6,316 bases of DNA from Candidatus Bathyarchaeota archaeon (GTDB lineage: Archaea > Thermoproteota > Bathyarchaeia > Bathyarchaeales > Bathycorpusculaceae): positions 1 through 6,316 of the forward strand of contig PIYF01000048.1 in NCBI GenBank assembly GCA_003601875.1. Direction: 5' to 3'. The notes below the pieces were generated by a model. The model did no database searches, was not told the DNA's origin, and worked only from the letters and a program-made list of their open reading frames with translations. Position numbers and translations under genes: made by a program. Shown piece by piece: positions 1 through 6,083 of this stretch (position 1 is its first letter; the number at the start of each line of letters is the position of its first letter).

Positions 1-643
1 CATCCATTCCAAGTAAATCGTTTATAACTAAGACTTGTCCATCGCAATGTTTTCCAGCTCCTATCCCTATAGTTGGAGCCTTAACGGATTCTGTTATCCT
101 TTTTCCAAGGCTTTCAGGAACGCATTCGATAACTATTGAGAAAACTCCAAGTTTGTCAAGGTTTAAAGCGTCATTAAATATTCTTTCAGCCTCTTCAGGT
201 TTTTTACCCTTAACCCGATAGGTTTCAGAAAATTGGGGAAGCATCCCCACATGTCCCATTACTGGTATTCCTGCATTTATTAAAGCCTTAACTACGTTGG
301 GTCTGTTTCCTTCAACTTTAACTCCTTGGGCTCCAGCGTCCAAGAATTTTCGAGCATTTTTTAACGCTTTTTCAACCGTGTCACAGCTTTTTATCGGCAT
401 ATCTCCAATTATAGGTGTCTTTTTAGCTCCTCTAGCCACAGCTTTAGTGTGGTATATCATCTCCTCCATTGTAACGTTTTTTGTATCTTTTTCTCCCTTC
501 ACAACCATTCCTAAACTGTCACCAACTAGGATTAGGTCTATCCCTGTTTCATCTAGAATTTTCGCCATTTGATAATCGTATGCGGTAAGCATCACAATTT
601 TTTCCTTACCCTTCTTCCTTCTGATTTCATTTTCGAATTCCAT
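1..643 (-). CDS. panB: 3-methyl-2-oxobutanoate hydroxymethyltransferase (ketopantoate hydroxymethyltransferase), C-terminus beyond window
   Basis: PanB transfers a hydroxymethyl group from methylenetetrahydrofolate (or an archaeal pterin) to 2-oxoisovalerate, giving ketopantoate, the first committed step towards pantoate and CoA. It is a cytosolic metal-dependent TIM-barrel enzyme. The first 214 codons are visible, of about 260-270 usual for the family; the 3' end lies off the left edge. Visible motifs are TAYDY near residue 20, GDSLGMV at 41-47 (metal ligand D42), GDMP at 80-83 (D81), VKVEGN at 108-113 (K109, E111), GHVG at 130-133, IECVP at 172-176 (catalytic E173) and TIGIGAG at 191-197. 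The ATG at 643 has a GGAGG ribosome binding site six bases upstream and overlaps the end of the reductase gene by 17 bases, so it is the last visible gene of the CoA operon. Oddities: the usual GLTPQSV..GGYKVQG loop is shortened to GMLPQFSETYRVKG, EGG is EGN, and ADLPF is GDMPI. The family assignment is firm. Confidence 0.95.
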   Translation of the reverse strand, partial: MEFENEIRRKKGKEKIVMLTAYDYQMAKILDETGIDLILVGDSLGMVVKGEKDTKNVTMEEMIYHTKAVARGAKKTPIIGDMPIKSCDTVEKALKNARKFLDAGAQGVKVEGNRPNVVKALINAGIPVMGHVGMLPQFSETYRVKGKKPEEAERIFNDALNLDKLGVFSIVIECVPESLGKRITESVKAPTIGIGAGKHCDGQVLVINDLLGMD

Positions 644-1529
644 GTTTTTCCTCCAAAAATTTTACGAAACGAAAAACTACATCATTTATTGGAGTTGGAA
701 CTCCATGTTTCTTTCCGAGTTCAACAATTTTTCCGTTAAGAAATTCTATTTCCGTCTTCCTTCCCTTCATAATATCTTGACACATGGAAGAAAAGTTTGT
801 GTAACCAGCTATTTCCTCGTTAATCTTCTCGTATAAATTTGATGGAAAATTTATCCCTTCAGCCTTTCCAACCTTCACACATTCTTCCACTATTTCTCTT
901 CTAACTTGGCTTAAAACGTCTGAGAGAATTTCACAGTTTCTAACTTGAAATATGGCTGTTAATGGATTTACAACACAGTTAACGACTAGTTTTTTCCACA
1001 CTTCAAACTTAATATTATCTGAAACCTGTACTTTCAAACCGCATTTAACAAAGGTTTCAGCTATCATCTTAGAAGTTGAGTTTGCCTCAACTATTGTTTC
1101 TCCATTCCAGAACTTCACTTTTCCAGGTTCAAAGAATTCTGCAGCCATTGTTGTTAACCCTCTTAAAACTTTAGCTTTACCTTCAACAGCTTCTTTGACA
1201 AGCTCCTCATTTCCAAGGCCGTTCTGCAAAACAAGAATTACAGTATCACTTTTCAAAAGATTCTTTATATTTTTAACGGCTGAAACTGAGTCATAAGCTT
1301 TCGTTGTTAAAATTATCAATGTTTTTTCAGGTATATCATCAATTACACTTTTTGCTTTCGGATAAAAAGTTCCATTTATAGCTCCTGAAATTGACAATCC
1401 CCTTGAGTTCACTGCTTCAACATGGGCTTTGTTTCCAATTATTGTTACATCATTATTTTTTGAGAGAAAGGCACCGTAGACGCTTCCAATGGCTCCTGCG
1501 CCTAAAACATAAATTTTATTGAAACTCAA
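627..1529 (-). CDS. panE: 2-dehydropantoate 2-reductase (ketopantoate reductase, KPR)
   Basis: This enzyme reduces ketopantoate to pantoate with NAD(P)H in the cytosol. At 300 residues it has the normal family length. The N-terminal Rossmann fold shows GAGAIG at 10-15 straight after the first beta strand. K77 in TTKAYD and N103 in QNG match conserved positions. The C-terminal helical domain has WKKLVVNCVVNPLTA at 178-192, where K180 matches the catalytic lysine of the E. coli enzyme, then NFSSMCQD at 245-252 and TEIEFLNG at 259-266 with substrate-binding E260. The start is TTG in a TTGA overlap with the stop of the upstream gene (four bases). An AGGGGAG ribosome binding site lies eight bases upstream, and no in-frame ATG lies before the Rossmann motif. 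It is the third gene of the operon, after the kinase and synthetase. In Thermococcus the corresponding reductase is the CoA feedback point; whether that holds here cannot be read from sequence. Assignment is secure. Confidence 0.96.
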   Translation of the reverse strand: MSFNKIYVLGAGAIGSVYGAFLSKNNDVTIIGNKAHVEAVNSRGLSISGAINGTFYPKAKSVIDDIPEKTLIILTTKAYDSVSAVKNIKNLLKSDTVILVLQNGLGNEELVKEAVEGKAKVLRGLTTMAAEFFEPGKVKFWNGETIVEANSTSKMIAETFVKCGLKVQVSDNIKFEVWKKLVVNCVVNPLTAIFQVRNCEILSDVLSQVRREIVEECVKVGKAEGINFPSNLYEKINEEIAGYTNFSSMCQDIMKGRKTEIEFLNGKIVELGKKHGVPTPINDVVFRFVKFLEEKHGIRK

Positions 1530-2323
1530 AAGGGTTTCTCCCCTAAATTTATGATTTCTCCTTTTTCAACAATCTTTGAGAGTCGCTGCAGAATTATTTT
1601 TATAGATTCAGCTAAGTTTCTTTCATTATCAAATTTAGTTAGAACTTCCCTGCATTTGTCCACGCCTCCCATTTTCATTTCTTCAGCAACTTCAACAAGT
1701 TTGGGCATGGCTCTTACAACGTTGTCAACTATTGTAATTAAGGCTTTTTGAGCAGTCCTTGAAAGGGGATTCAAATCTATTGCTATAACACGTTTCCCCA
1801 TTTTAACTAGGGCTTCTGTTCTGTCTCCATCCTCCAAAGGAACAAGAACAACGTCTGCTGTTAATATTCCCCTAGGGTCAACTCTTCGCCTTTCACTGCT
1901 GATTTCAGGTATCCTTGCTGAAGCAGCATCTCCAACTCCTAAAACTTCTGAAGCCCCAGCGTTTTCTAATAGTTTTTTTATTGCAATTTCCCTTTCAACA
2001 GACCTATAAAAAAGGTTAACTTCAATCTTTGCGTTTGTAACTTCAGCAAGTTTCACCACATCCTCAGCTGTTAAAGCTGCAGTGTTTCCGTTTACCGAAA
2101 TTACAGGTTTTTTAGCTGTTAAAAGGGCTGCTGCAGCAGCTTTTATAGCTTTTAATGCAGGTTTTGTTGTTTTCTCCCCTAATAAGTAGTCGAACGCTTC
2201 TCCTCTGCCGTGGGCAATTAAACCAGCTTGAGCTACTATTCCTTTAATGTAGTTTTCGATAAGTCTTTCTCTTATTCTTAAAGATTCAGCCCTCGGATGG
2301 TCTTGTGGAACTTTAATATTCAT
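1526..2323 (-). CDS. 4-phosphopantoate--beta-alanine ligase (archaeal phosphopantothenate synthetase, PPS; DUF137/COG1701)
   Basis: PPS joins 4-phosphopantoate and beta-alanine using ATP to form 4'-phosphopantothenate. It replaces bacterial pantothenate synthetase in most archaea and is a cytosolic enzyme. The 265 residues match the usual family length and contain its conserved blocks in order: HPRAESLRIRERLIE at 9-23, GLIAHGRGEAFDYLLGEKT at 34-52, PVISVNGNTAAL at 73-84, KIEVNLFYRSVERE at 99-112, RRRVDPRGI at 145-153, ADVVLVPLEDGDRTEAL at 156-172, IDLNPLSRTA at 182-191 and IVDNVVRAMP at 198-207. The ATG start overlaps the end of the pantoate kinase gene by 11 bases, and a GAGGGAG stretch sits about 12 bases upstream, rather far for a ribosome binding site. 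Coupling to the kinase gene is therefore likely. The C-terminal 60 residues are less conserved and helical. The pairing with pantoate kinase is the expected context and strongly supports both calls. Confidence 0.97.
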   Translation of the reverse strand: MNIKVPQDHPRAESLRIRERLIENYIKGIVAQAGLIAHGRGEAFDYLLGEKTTKPALKAIKAAAAALLTAKKPVISVNGNTAALTAEDVVKLAEVTNAKIEVNLFYRSVEREIAIKKLLENAGASEVLGVGDAASARIPEISSERRRVDPRGILTADVVLVPLEDGDRTEALVKMGKRVIAIDLNPLSRTAQKALITIVDNVVRAMPKLVEVAEEMKMGGVDKCREVLTKFDNERNLAESIKIILQRLSKIVEKGEIINLGEKPF

Positions 2324-3233
2324 TTAAAAGTCTTGCTCCCTCAAAGTCTATCTCGCTGATAAAAATTCTTCCGTTAAACTGGTTGTCTCTAAATTTTTTA
2401 ACGAGTTTTTCTGCGTTTTCACGTTCAGTTAATGTGAAAACTGATTCGCCGAACATCGGCATGCTGCAAACAACACCCATGGAATCGGTTAAATCTAACG
2501 CTTTTCTAACATTTTCAGTTATCAAACCAACATGTTCAGCGAATTGACGGGAAAACTTCATGAAATTTGACACATTGGCTTCTTTCATAAGTTTGTTTAA
2601 GAGTTTTCCTCCGAAACCGTTTATGCGGTTGCGAACAATTTTGTCAGTTAAAAATTCTTTAGTTAAAAGTGAATCAAAATTTACACAAACAACTACATGA
2701 TCCTTAGAGACTGGTAAATGCCTTACTACGCCGATTCCCGGAGCACCCGGCTTAACCCTTATTTCAGCACCTCCAAAGGTTTCAGCTATAACCGTGCCAA
2801 GTCCAGTTTTGCATTCAACTTCTGCTACATGGGCAAGTTGGGCAGCTTCAACTTTTGACAGCCCTAAATTAAACAAGTCGTTTAAAGCCAGGGATAAACT
2901 TAAAGCAGCTGCTCCGCTTGTGCCAAAACCTGCTCCCACGGGGACATCAACATAATGTTCAACTATTATTTCATAATCTTTCAGTTCCTCAAAACGTGAA
3001 CGGAAAATTTCAACAACTTTCTCAGAAACCTCTGCTTTTTCCAATTTTAAACCGTTAACCATCACTCTTAATTTAGCCTTTCCAGCCTCCCTAGCTTTCA
3101 CCGTTGTTTTTACACCATTGCTTATGCAGACGCCAGCACCTCTTGAACCGGCATGAAGAGGACTTAATGAGTTATCAAAAATCTGGAATAAACCTGTAAT
3201 GTGGCACGGTGAAATAGCTGTGGAAGTCTTCAT
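2313..3233 (-). CDS. Pantoate kinase (PoK), GHMP kinase superfamily
   Basis: PoK phosphorylates pantoate with ATP to 4-phosphopantoate, which the downstream PPS uses. It is an archaea-specific branch of the GHMP kinases. From the ATG at 3233 the protein is 306 residues, about the family length. It shows the PoK N-terminus SPCHITGLF (residues 8-16), GSRGAGV (29-35), the GHMP glycine/serine-rich ATP loop PVGAGFGTSGAAALSLSLAL (98-117), HVAEVECKTGLGTV (135-148), GGAEIRVKPGAPG (154-166) and a C-terminal CSMPMFGESVF segment (256-266). An in-frame TTG at 3242 would add three residues. The ATG is preferred because it leaves the usual short stretch before the first motif; neither start has a good ribosome binding site, so a leaderless or short-leader transcript is possible. 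It is the first gene of the four-gene CoA operon, with the promoter in the divergent gap to its right. The main alternative, another GHMP kinase, is unlikely given the PPS neighbour. Confidence 0.95.
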   Translation of the reverse strand: MKTSTAISPCHITGLFQIFDNSLSPLHAGSRGAGVCISNGVKTTVKAREAGKAKLRVMVNGLKLEKAEVSEKVVEIFRSRFEELKDYEIIVEHYVDVPVGAGFGTSGAAALSLSLALNDLFNLGLSKVEAAQLAHVAEVECKTGLGTVIAETFGGAEIRVKPGAPGIGVVRHLPVSKDHVVVCVNFDSLLTKEFLTDKIVRNRINGFGGKLLNKLMKEANVSNFMKFSRQFAEHVGLITENVRKALDLTDSMGVVCSMPMFGESVFTLTERENAEKLVKKFRDNQFNGRIFISEIDFEGARLLNEY

Positions 3234-3363
3234 TCCAACCAAGTTTGTTTAAAACAAAAATTCCAAATAAAAATTATGTATGAATTATTTAAACAAGTTT
3301 AAACAAAGCAACTAAAAATGTTTAATAAAAGATGTGATATTAGAAGAAATGGTTTGTTAAGAA
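3234..3363. promoter_or_regulatory. Divergent promoter region between the CoA operon and the exchanger gene
   Basis: This AT-rich gap of 130 bases separates oppositely transcribed genes and must hold both promoters. For the plus strand, TTTAATAAAA at 3321-3330 is a candidate TATA box; a start about 26 bases on would leave a leader near a dozen bases with no clear ribosome binding site. For the minus strand, candidates are TTTTTATTT (3273-3265) and TTTAAATAA (3293-3285). The first would place the transcript start within about ten bases of the kinase start codon, the second about 30 bases before it. These are sequence matches only, and AT-richness makes chance TATA-like strings common. Confidence 0.5.
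3244..3307. repeat. Inverted and tandem TTTAAACAAR boxes, candidate operator
   Basis: Two tandem 10-base boxes, TTTAAACAAG (3288-3297) and TTTAAACAAA (3298-3307), lie one helical turn apart. A third copy in inverted orientation, TTTGTTTAAA, lies at 3244-3253 and is a perfect reverse complement of the 3298-3307 box. The centres of the outer pair are 54 bases apart. The boxes bracket or overlap the candidate TATA elements of the CoA operon and lie just upstream of the candidate TATA of the exchanger. An operator role is inference; local AT-richness lowers the significance. Confidence 0.35.
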
Positions 3364-4302
3364 ATGTTTGGTTTAGAATTAACTTTATCACTGTTGGCGT
3401 TTTTATTCGGAATTTTTCTCCTAGTCTATTCAAGTGAAAACGCAGTTAAACATTCCGTTCTTATCGCTTCAGCTTGGGAGGTTTCCCCAGTAATGGTTGG
3501 ACTTTTACTAGTTGCCATAGGTACGGACATGCCTGAAATTTCAAACTCCATTGTTTCTTCAGCTATTGGTCATGGAAGCATAAATGTTGGAGATTCAATT
3601 GGTTCAGCCTTCACTCAAATAACATTAATTCTAGGAATAATTGCACTGCTCAGTAAAGGGTTTAAGGTTAACAAAAAAGAAGTTATGGTGATAGGTTCTT
3701 GTGAAGTATTAGCCTTAATAATAGCTGTTTCAATGATTGAGAAGGGATTTCTGTCTAGGGTTAACGGTTTCTTTCTGGTTTCAAGCTGGTTCCTTTTCAT
3801 ACTCATAAGTGGGATGATGGTAAAGAAGAAACACGAGAAAGTTATTAAGCCTCCTAAAAGGTTTCGTCATTTTTTATTTGCAACTTTAGGCTTCGCTGGG
3901 GTTGCATTAGGCTCCTACATTGTTGTTCAATCAATACTTGAATTCTCTAGAATCTTTAATGCATCCGAATATCTCATAAGCTTCTTCATAGCCTCCATTG
4001 GAACCTCCTTGCCAGAACTTGTTATTGAATTCACAGCTATAAAGAAAAAAGAATATGAGTTGGCTTTAGGCGACATCATTGGAAGCAGTCTTATAGACGC
4101 ATCTCTTTCCATAGGAATTGGACCGATGTTTTTCACTAATACTTTTCCGGGAGAAACAGCTTTCACTTTAGGCTTATACGCAGTTTTAGCGTCAACCATA
4201 GTTGTATCCACTCTTACGTTGAGAGGTAAAATAGACAAGAAATCAGGAATACTCTTTATATTAATCTATTTAATTTCTTACACGTTACTTTACCAATTTT
4301 AA
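3364..4302 (+). CDS. CaCA-superfamily cation/calcium exchanger (Na+/Ca2+ exchanger-like), divergent ion site
   Basis: This is an integral membrane antiporter of the calcium/cation exchanger superfamily, probably moving Ca2+ or another cation against Na+ or H+. It has 312 residues, close to the NCX from Methanocaldococcus jannaschii (NCX_Mj, about 300 residues, ten helices), and its hydrophobic segments run along the whole length with a cytosolic-type basic loop near 153-168. Both inverted alpha repeats are visible. Alpha-1 has GTDMPE at 53-58 and GDSIGSAFTQ at 76-85; alpha-2 has GTSLPE at 213-218 and GDIIGSSLID at 236-245. The ion-site acids E58, E218 and D245 match E54, E213 and D240 of NCX_Mj. 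Unusual are D55 where NCX_Mj has serine (S51) and Q85 where it has asparagine (N81), so the transported ion may differ. The ATG lacks a clear ribosome binding site. The gene is divergent from the CoA operon and upstream of a small membrane protein and a permease; no functional link to CoA synthesis is evident. Confidence 0.88.
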   Translation: MFGLELTLSLLAFLFGIFLLVYSSENAVKHSVLIASAWEVSPVMVGLLLVAIGTDMPEISNSIVSSAIGHGSINVGDSIGSAFTQITLILGIIALLSKGFKVNKKEVMVIGSCEVLALIIAVSMIEKGFLSRVNGFFLVSSWFLFILISGMMVKKKHEKVIKPPKRFRHFLFATLGFAGVALGSYIVVQSILEFSRIFNASEYLISFFIASIGTSLPELVIEFTAIKKKEYELALGDIIGSSLIDASLSIGIGPMFFTNTFPGETAFTLGLYAVLASTIVVSTLTLRGKIDKKSGILFILIYLISYTLLYQF

Positions 4303-4326
4303 TTTGTATTTTTAAATATTCAAACC

Positions 4327-4333
4327 TATAAAA
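4327..4333 (+). promoter_or_regulatory. Candidate TATA box for the small membrane protein/permease pair
   Basis: TATAAAA sits about 26 bases upstream of the ATG at 4354, the usual archaeal distance between TATA box and transcript start. It would therefore give a leaderless or near-leaderless mRNA beginning at that ATG. A second AT-rich candidate, TTTAAATATT, lies at 4311-4320. The exchanger stop is only about 25 bases upstream of the box, so readthrough transcription from the exchanger gene is also possible. Confidence 0.45.
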
Positions 4334-4353
4334 TGTGGTGTGAGAGACTGAAT

Positions 4354-4584
4354 ATGAAAATAAAGAAAATCGTTAAGGCTGCAATTGGCATTATACAATC
4401 CTTAACTGCTTTCTCAGCTTTGTTTTTCGCTTGCTGTTTATACTTTAACCTTTTCAATGTTCAAACTTCGCTTGGTTCAGCTTTGCAGCTACTCTATCTT
4501 CACGTAACTATCCTTCTGATTTTTGGTTTTCTCTCTTTAATAAATGGAGTTATCTTAATTTTTGATTCTTTTGAGGTGAAATAG
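4354..4584 (+). CDS. Small two-helix membrane protein of unknown function
   Basis: I do not recognise this 76-residue protein. It has a short basic N-terminus (MKIKKIVK), one predicted membrane helix near residues 9-34 with paired cysteines (CC at 27-28), a short polar loop, and a second helix near 45-70 containing LLIFGFLSLINGVILIF, followed by an acidic tail. The N-terminal lysines suggest the N-terminus stays in the cytoplasm. An in-frame ATG at 4333 would add seven residues (MWCERLN), but that start overlaps the TATAAAA string and has no ribosome binding site; the ATG at 4354 is preceded by a purine-rich GTGAGAG. The gene lies 51 bases after the exchanger stop, and its 3' end carries the ribosome binding site of the permease, whose start codon is one base beyond the stop. 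An accessory subunit or chaperone for either transporter is possible but unproven. Confidence 0.65.
   Translation: MKIKKIVKAAIGIIQSLTAFSALFFACCLYFNLFNVQTSLGSALQLLYLHVTILLIFGFLSLINGVILIFDSFEVK
4573..4579 (+). promoter_or_regulatory. Strong Shine-Dalgarno site setting the TTG start of the permease
   Basis: GAGGTGA is a near-complete match to the archaeal GAGGTGAT complement of the 16S rRNA 3' end. It lies inside the last codons of the small membrane protein gene, six bases before the TTG at 4586. It supports the non-ATG start and implies translational coupling. Confidence 0.8.
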
Positions 4585-4585
4585 G

Positions 4586-6073
4586 TTGTTGGAGGAGAAG
4601 AGGGAGCTTGGATTATTCAACACCGTATTGTTAGGGTTAAGTGGAGCGATAGGCTTCGAAATTTTTGTCCTTCTAGATTATGCCTATTTTCATTTAGCCG
4701 GTTCAGGTGTAATTCTGGCCTTACTTTTCGCTGGAATCATAAACTTGTTAATTATGCTTAGTTATTGTGAACTTGGCGCAGCCATGCCTTACGTTGGTGG
4801 AGAATACACTTACATAAAAAATGCTTATGGAGGATTCATAGCCTTCGTTTCCGGATGCTTCAGATGGTTGGCAAGTATTTTCGGTGCAGCCCTAGCCGCT
4901 GTATGTTTCACTCAACAATTCACATATTTTTTTTCGCTTATACTGCCATTTATGCAAGGTTTTATTGCAGCGTTTAAGCCCTTAATCATAGTGTTGATTG
5001 TTTTCATCTTTGCAATTTCAGATATTAAGGGTGTGAAGAAGCTGGGAGACGTGGTAGTTTTCGCTTTCATAGCCTTATTCATCGTTTTTATAACCACTGG
5101 AGTTTTTCATGGAACTGCACAAGTGAATGTTATTCCAAGTTCTCAACCTCAAAGTTTATTGGGAGTCTTTGCAGCAACTGTCTATACGTTTCCAATGTTT
5201 TTTGGAATGAGAGCCCTTATAGCAGGAGCTGTTAAAGTTAAGAATCCGGGAGAAAACATTCCAAAGGGAATACTTTTGTCAGCGTTTCTAATAATTCCCC
5301 TTTACATTGGTCTTGCCTACATAGGTGCTGGGGTAGTTTCACCTGGAGAAACTCATCCATCGCCACTATTGAACCTTGCAGCTGAAAGAATCCTTGGATG
5401 GGGTGGAGGAATCCTTTTCGCATTTGCTGGTATGGTTGCAAGTTTATCTGCTTTAGGAACATCTCTATCAGTTCAGTCAAGCATAATTAGGGGGATGAGT
5501 AGAGATAGATACTTGCCAAAAATTTTACTTCGCACCCATAAAAATTTTGGGACACCATATATCGCCATACTTACAGGTGCAATATTCGTCACATTTTTCG
5601 GTGTGATAGGTGCAGTTGAATTTCTTGGTTATGCAGCTAGCTTCGGATCCCTAATAGTTTTCGCCTTTGTAAACTTATCGCTTTTAAAGCTTAGAAAGGA
5701 GAAGCCGCATATGGAGAGACCGTTTAAAACTCCATTTTATCCATTTACTCCCATAGCTGGAGTGTTTATGTCTCTTTTAATGCTGGTTTCACCTATGTTT
5801 CTCGGAGATGTTAACGCCTTCGGAGCTTTAACCTCCGGTGTTGGATTAACAGCCCTTGCTCTAACAACTTATTATTTAAGGATGGTTGGACGCTACCGTT
5901 TGCAGATAGCAGTGGGAGGAGCATGTTTAGGTTCAGGTATCCTATCAATCCTTGCTGTTTTCTTAACCCTAACCGGCGTAATTCCACCTATTTTTCCATA
6001 TTTACCAAACTTTATCATATTATTTTTTGGCATAATATTAGCTGCAGCTGGGTTTCTAAATTTAACAGCTTGA
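4586..6073 (+). CDS. APC-superfamily permease (amino acid/polyamine type), atypical TM1 and TM6 motifs
   Basis: This is a membrane permease of 495 residues with about 12-14 hydrophobic helices, probably an amino acid, amine or organic cation importer. APC signatures include GLSGAIGFEIF at 17-27 in TM1, SYCELGAAMPYVGGEYTY at 59-76 across TM2-3, KVKNPGENIPKGI at 217-229 after TM6, the cytosolic loop GMSRDRYLPKILLRTH at 303-318 with FGTPY at 321-325, and ERPFKTPFYP at 377-386. The start is TTG, with GAGGTGA six bases upstream and only one base between the previous stop and this codon. The usual TM1 GSGIF is here GFEIF, and the TM6 GFE-type segment reads FFGMRALIAG, so an acidic residue in TM1 (E25) and a basic one in TM6 (R209) occupy the normally glycine-rich or acidic substrate site. 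The substrate cannot be named. The C-terminal 60 residues form a further helix pair typical of longer APC members. Confidence 0.9.
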   Translation: MLEEKRELGLFNTVLLGLSGAIGFEIFVLLDYAYFHLAGSGVILALLFAGIINLLIMLSYCELGAAMPYVGGEYTYIKNAYGGFIAFVSGCFRWLASIFGAALAAVCFTQQFTYFFSLILPFMQGFIAAFKPLIIVLIVFIFAISDIKGVKKLGDVVVFAFIALFIVFITTGVFHGTAQVNVIPSSQPQSLLGVFAATVYTFPMFFGMRALIAGAVKVKNPGENIPKGILLSAFLIIPLYIGLAYIGAGVVSPGETHPSPLLNLAAERILGWGGGILFAFAGMVASLSALGTSLSVQSSIIRGMSRDRYLPKILLRTHKNFGTPYIAILTGAIFVTFFGVIGAVEFLGYAASFGSLIVFAFVNLSLLKLRKEKPHMERPFKTPFYPFTPIAGVFMSLLMLVSPMFLGDVNAFGALTSGVGLTALALTTYYLRMVGRYRLQIAVGGACLGSGILSILAVFLTLTGVIPPIFPYLPNFIILFFGIILAAAGFLNLTA

Positions 6074-6083
6074 AAGCTAAAAT

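Noticed and set aside
297..1751. Plus-strand open frames at 297-572, 642-836, 952-1296 and 1551-1751
   Set aside because: They lie opposite conserved panB, panE and PPS coding sequence, have no ribosome binding site or recognisable domain, and their hydrophobic, Ser/Phe-rich composition is what the antisense of Glu/Lys-rich genes gives.
3240..3242. TTG as start of pantoate kinase
   Set aside because: It adds only MVG before the ATG at 3233 and has no better ribosome binding site; ATG is the simpler choice, although TTG starts are used elsewhere in this window.
4333..4335. ATG at 4333 as start of the small membrane protein
   Set aside because: It overlaps the TATAAAA string that is correctly spaced for a transcript starting near 4354, and has no upstream ribosome binding site. 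It remains possible if the gene is only read from the exchanger transcript.
3615..5480. Minus-strand open frames at 3615-3806, 3927-4238, 4912-5097 and 5238-5480
   Set aside because: All are antisense to well-supported transporter genes and show no independent coding signal or domain.
6067..6078. AGCTT-GA-AAGCT palindrome across the permease stop as a terminator
   Set aside because: A five-base stem with a two-base loop cannot form a stable RNA hairpin, and no T tract follows it.
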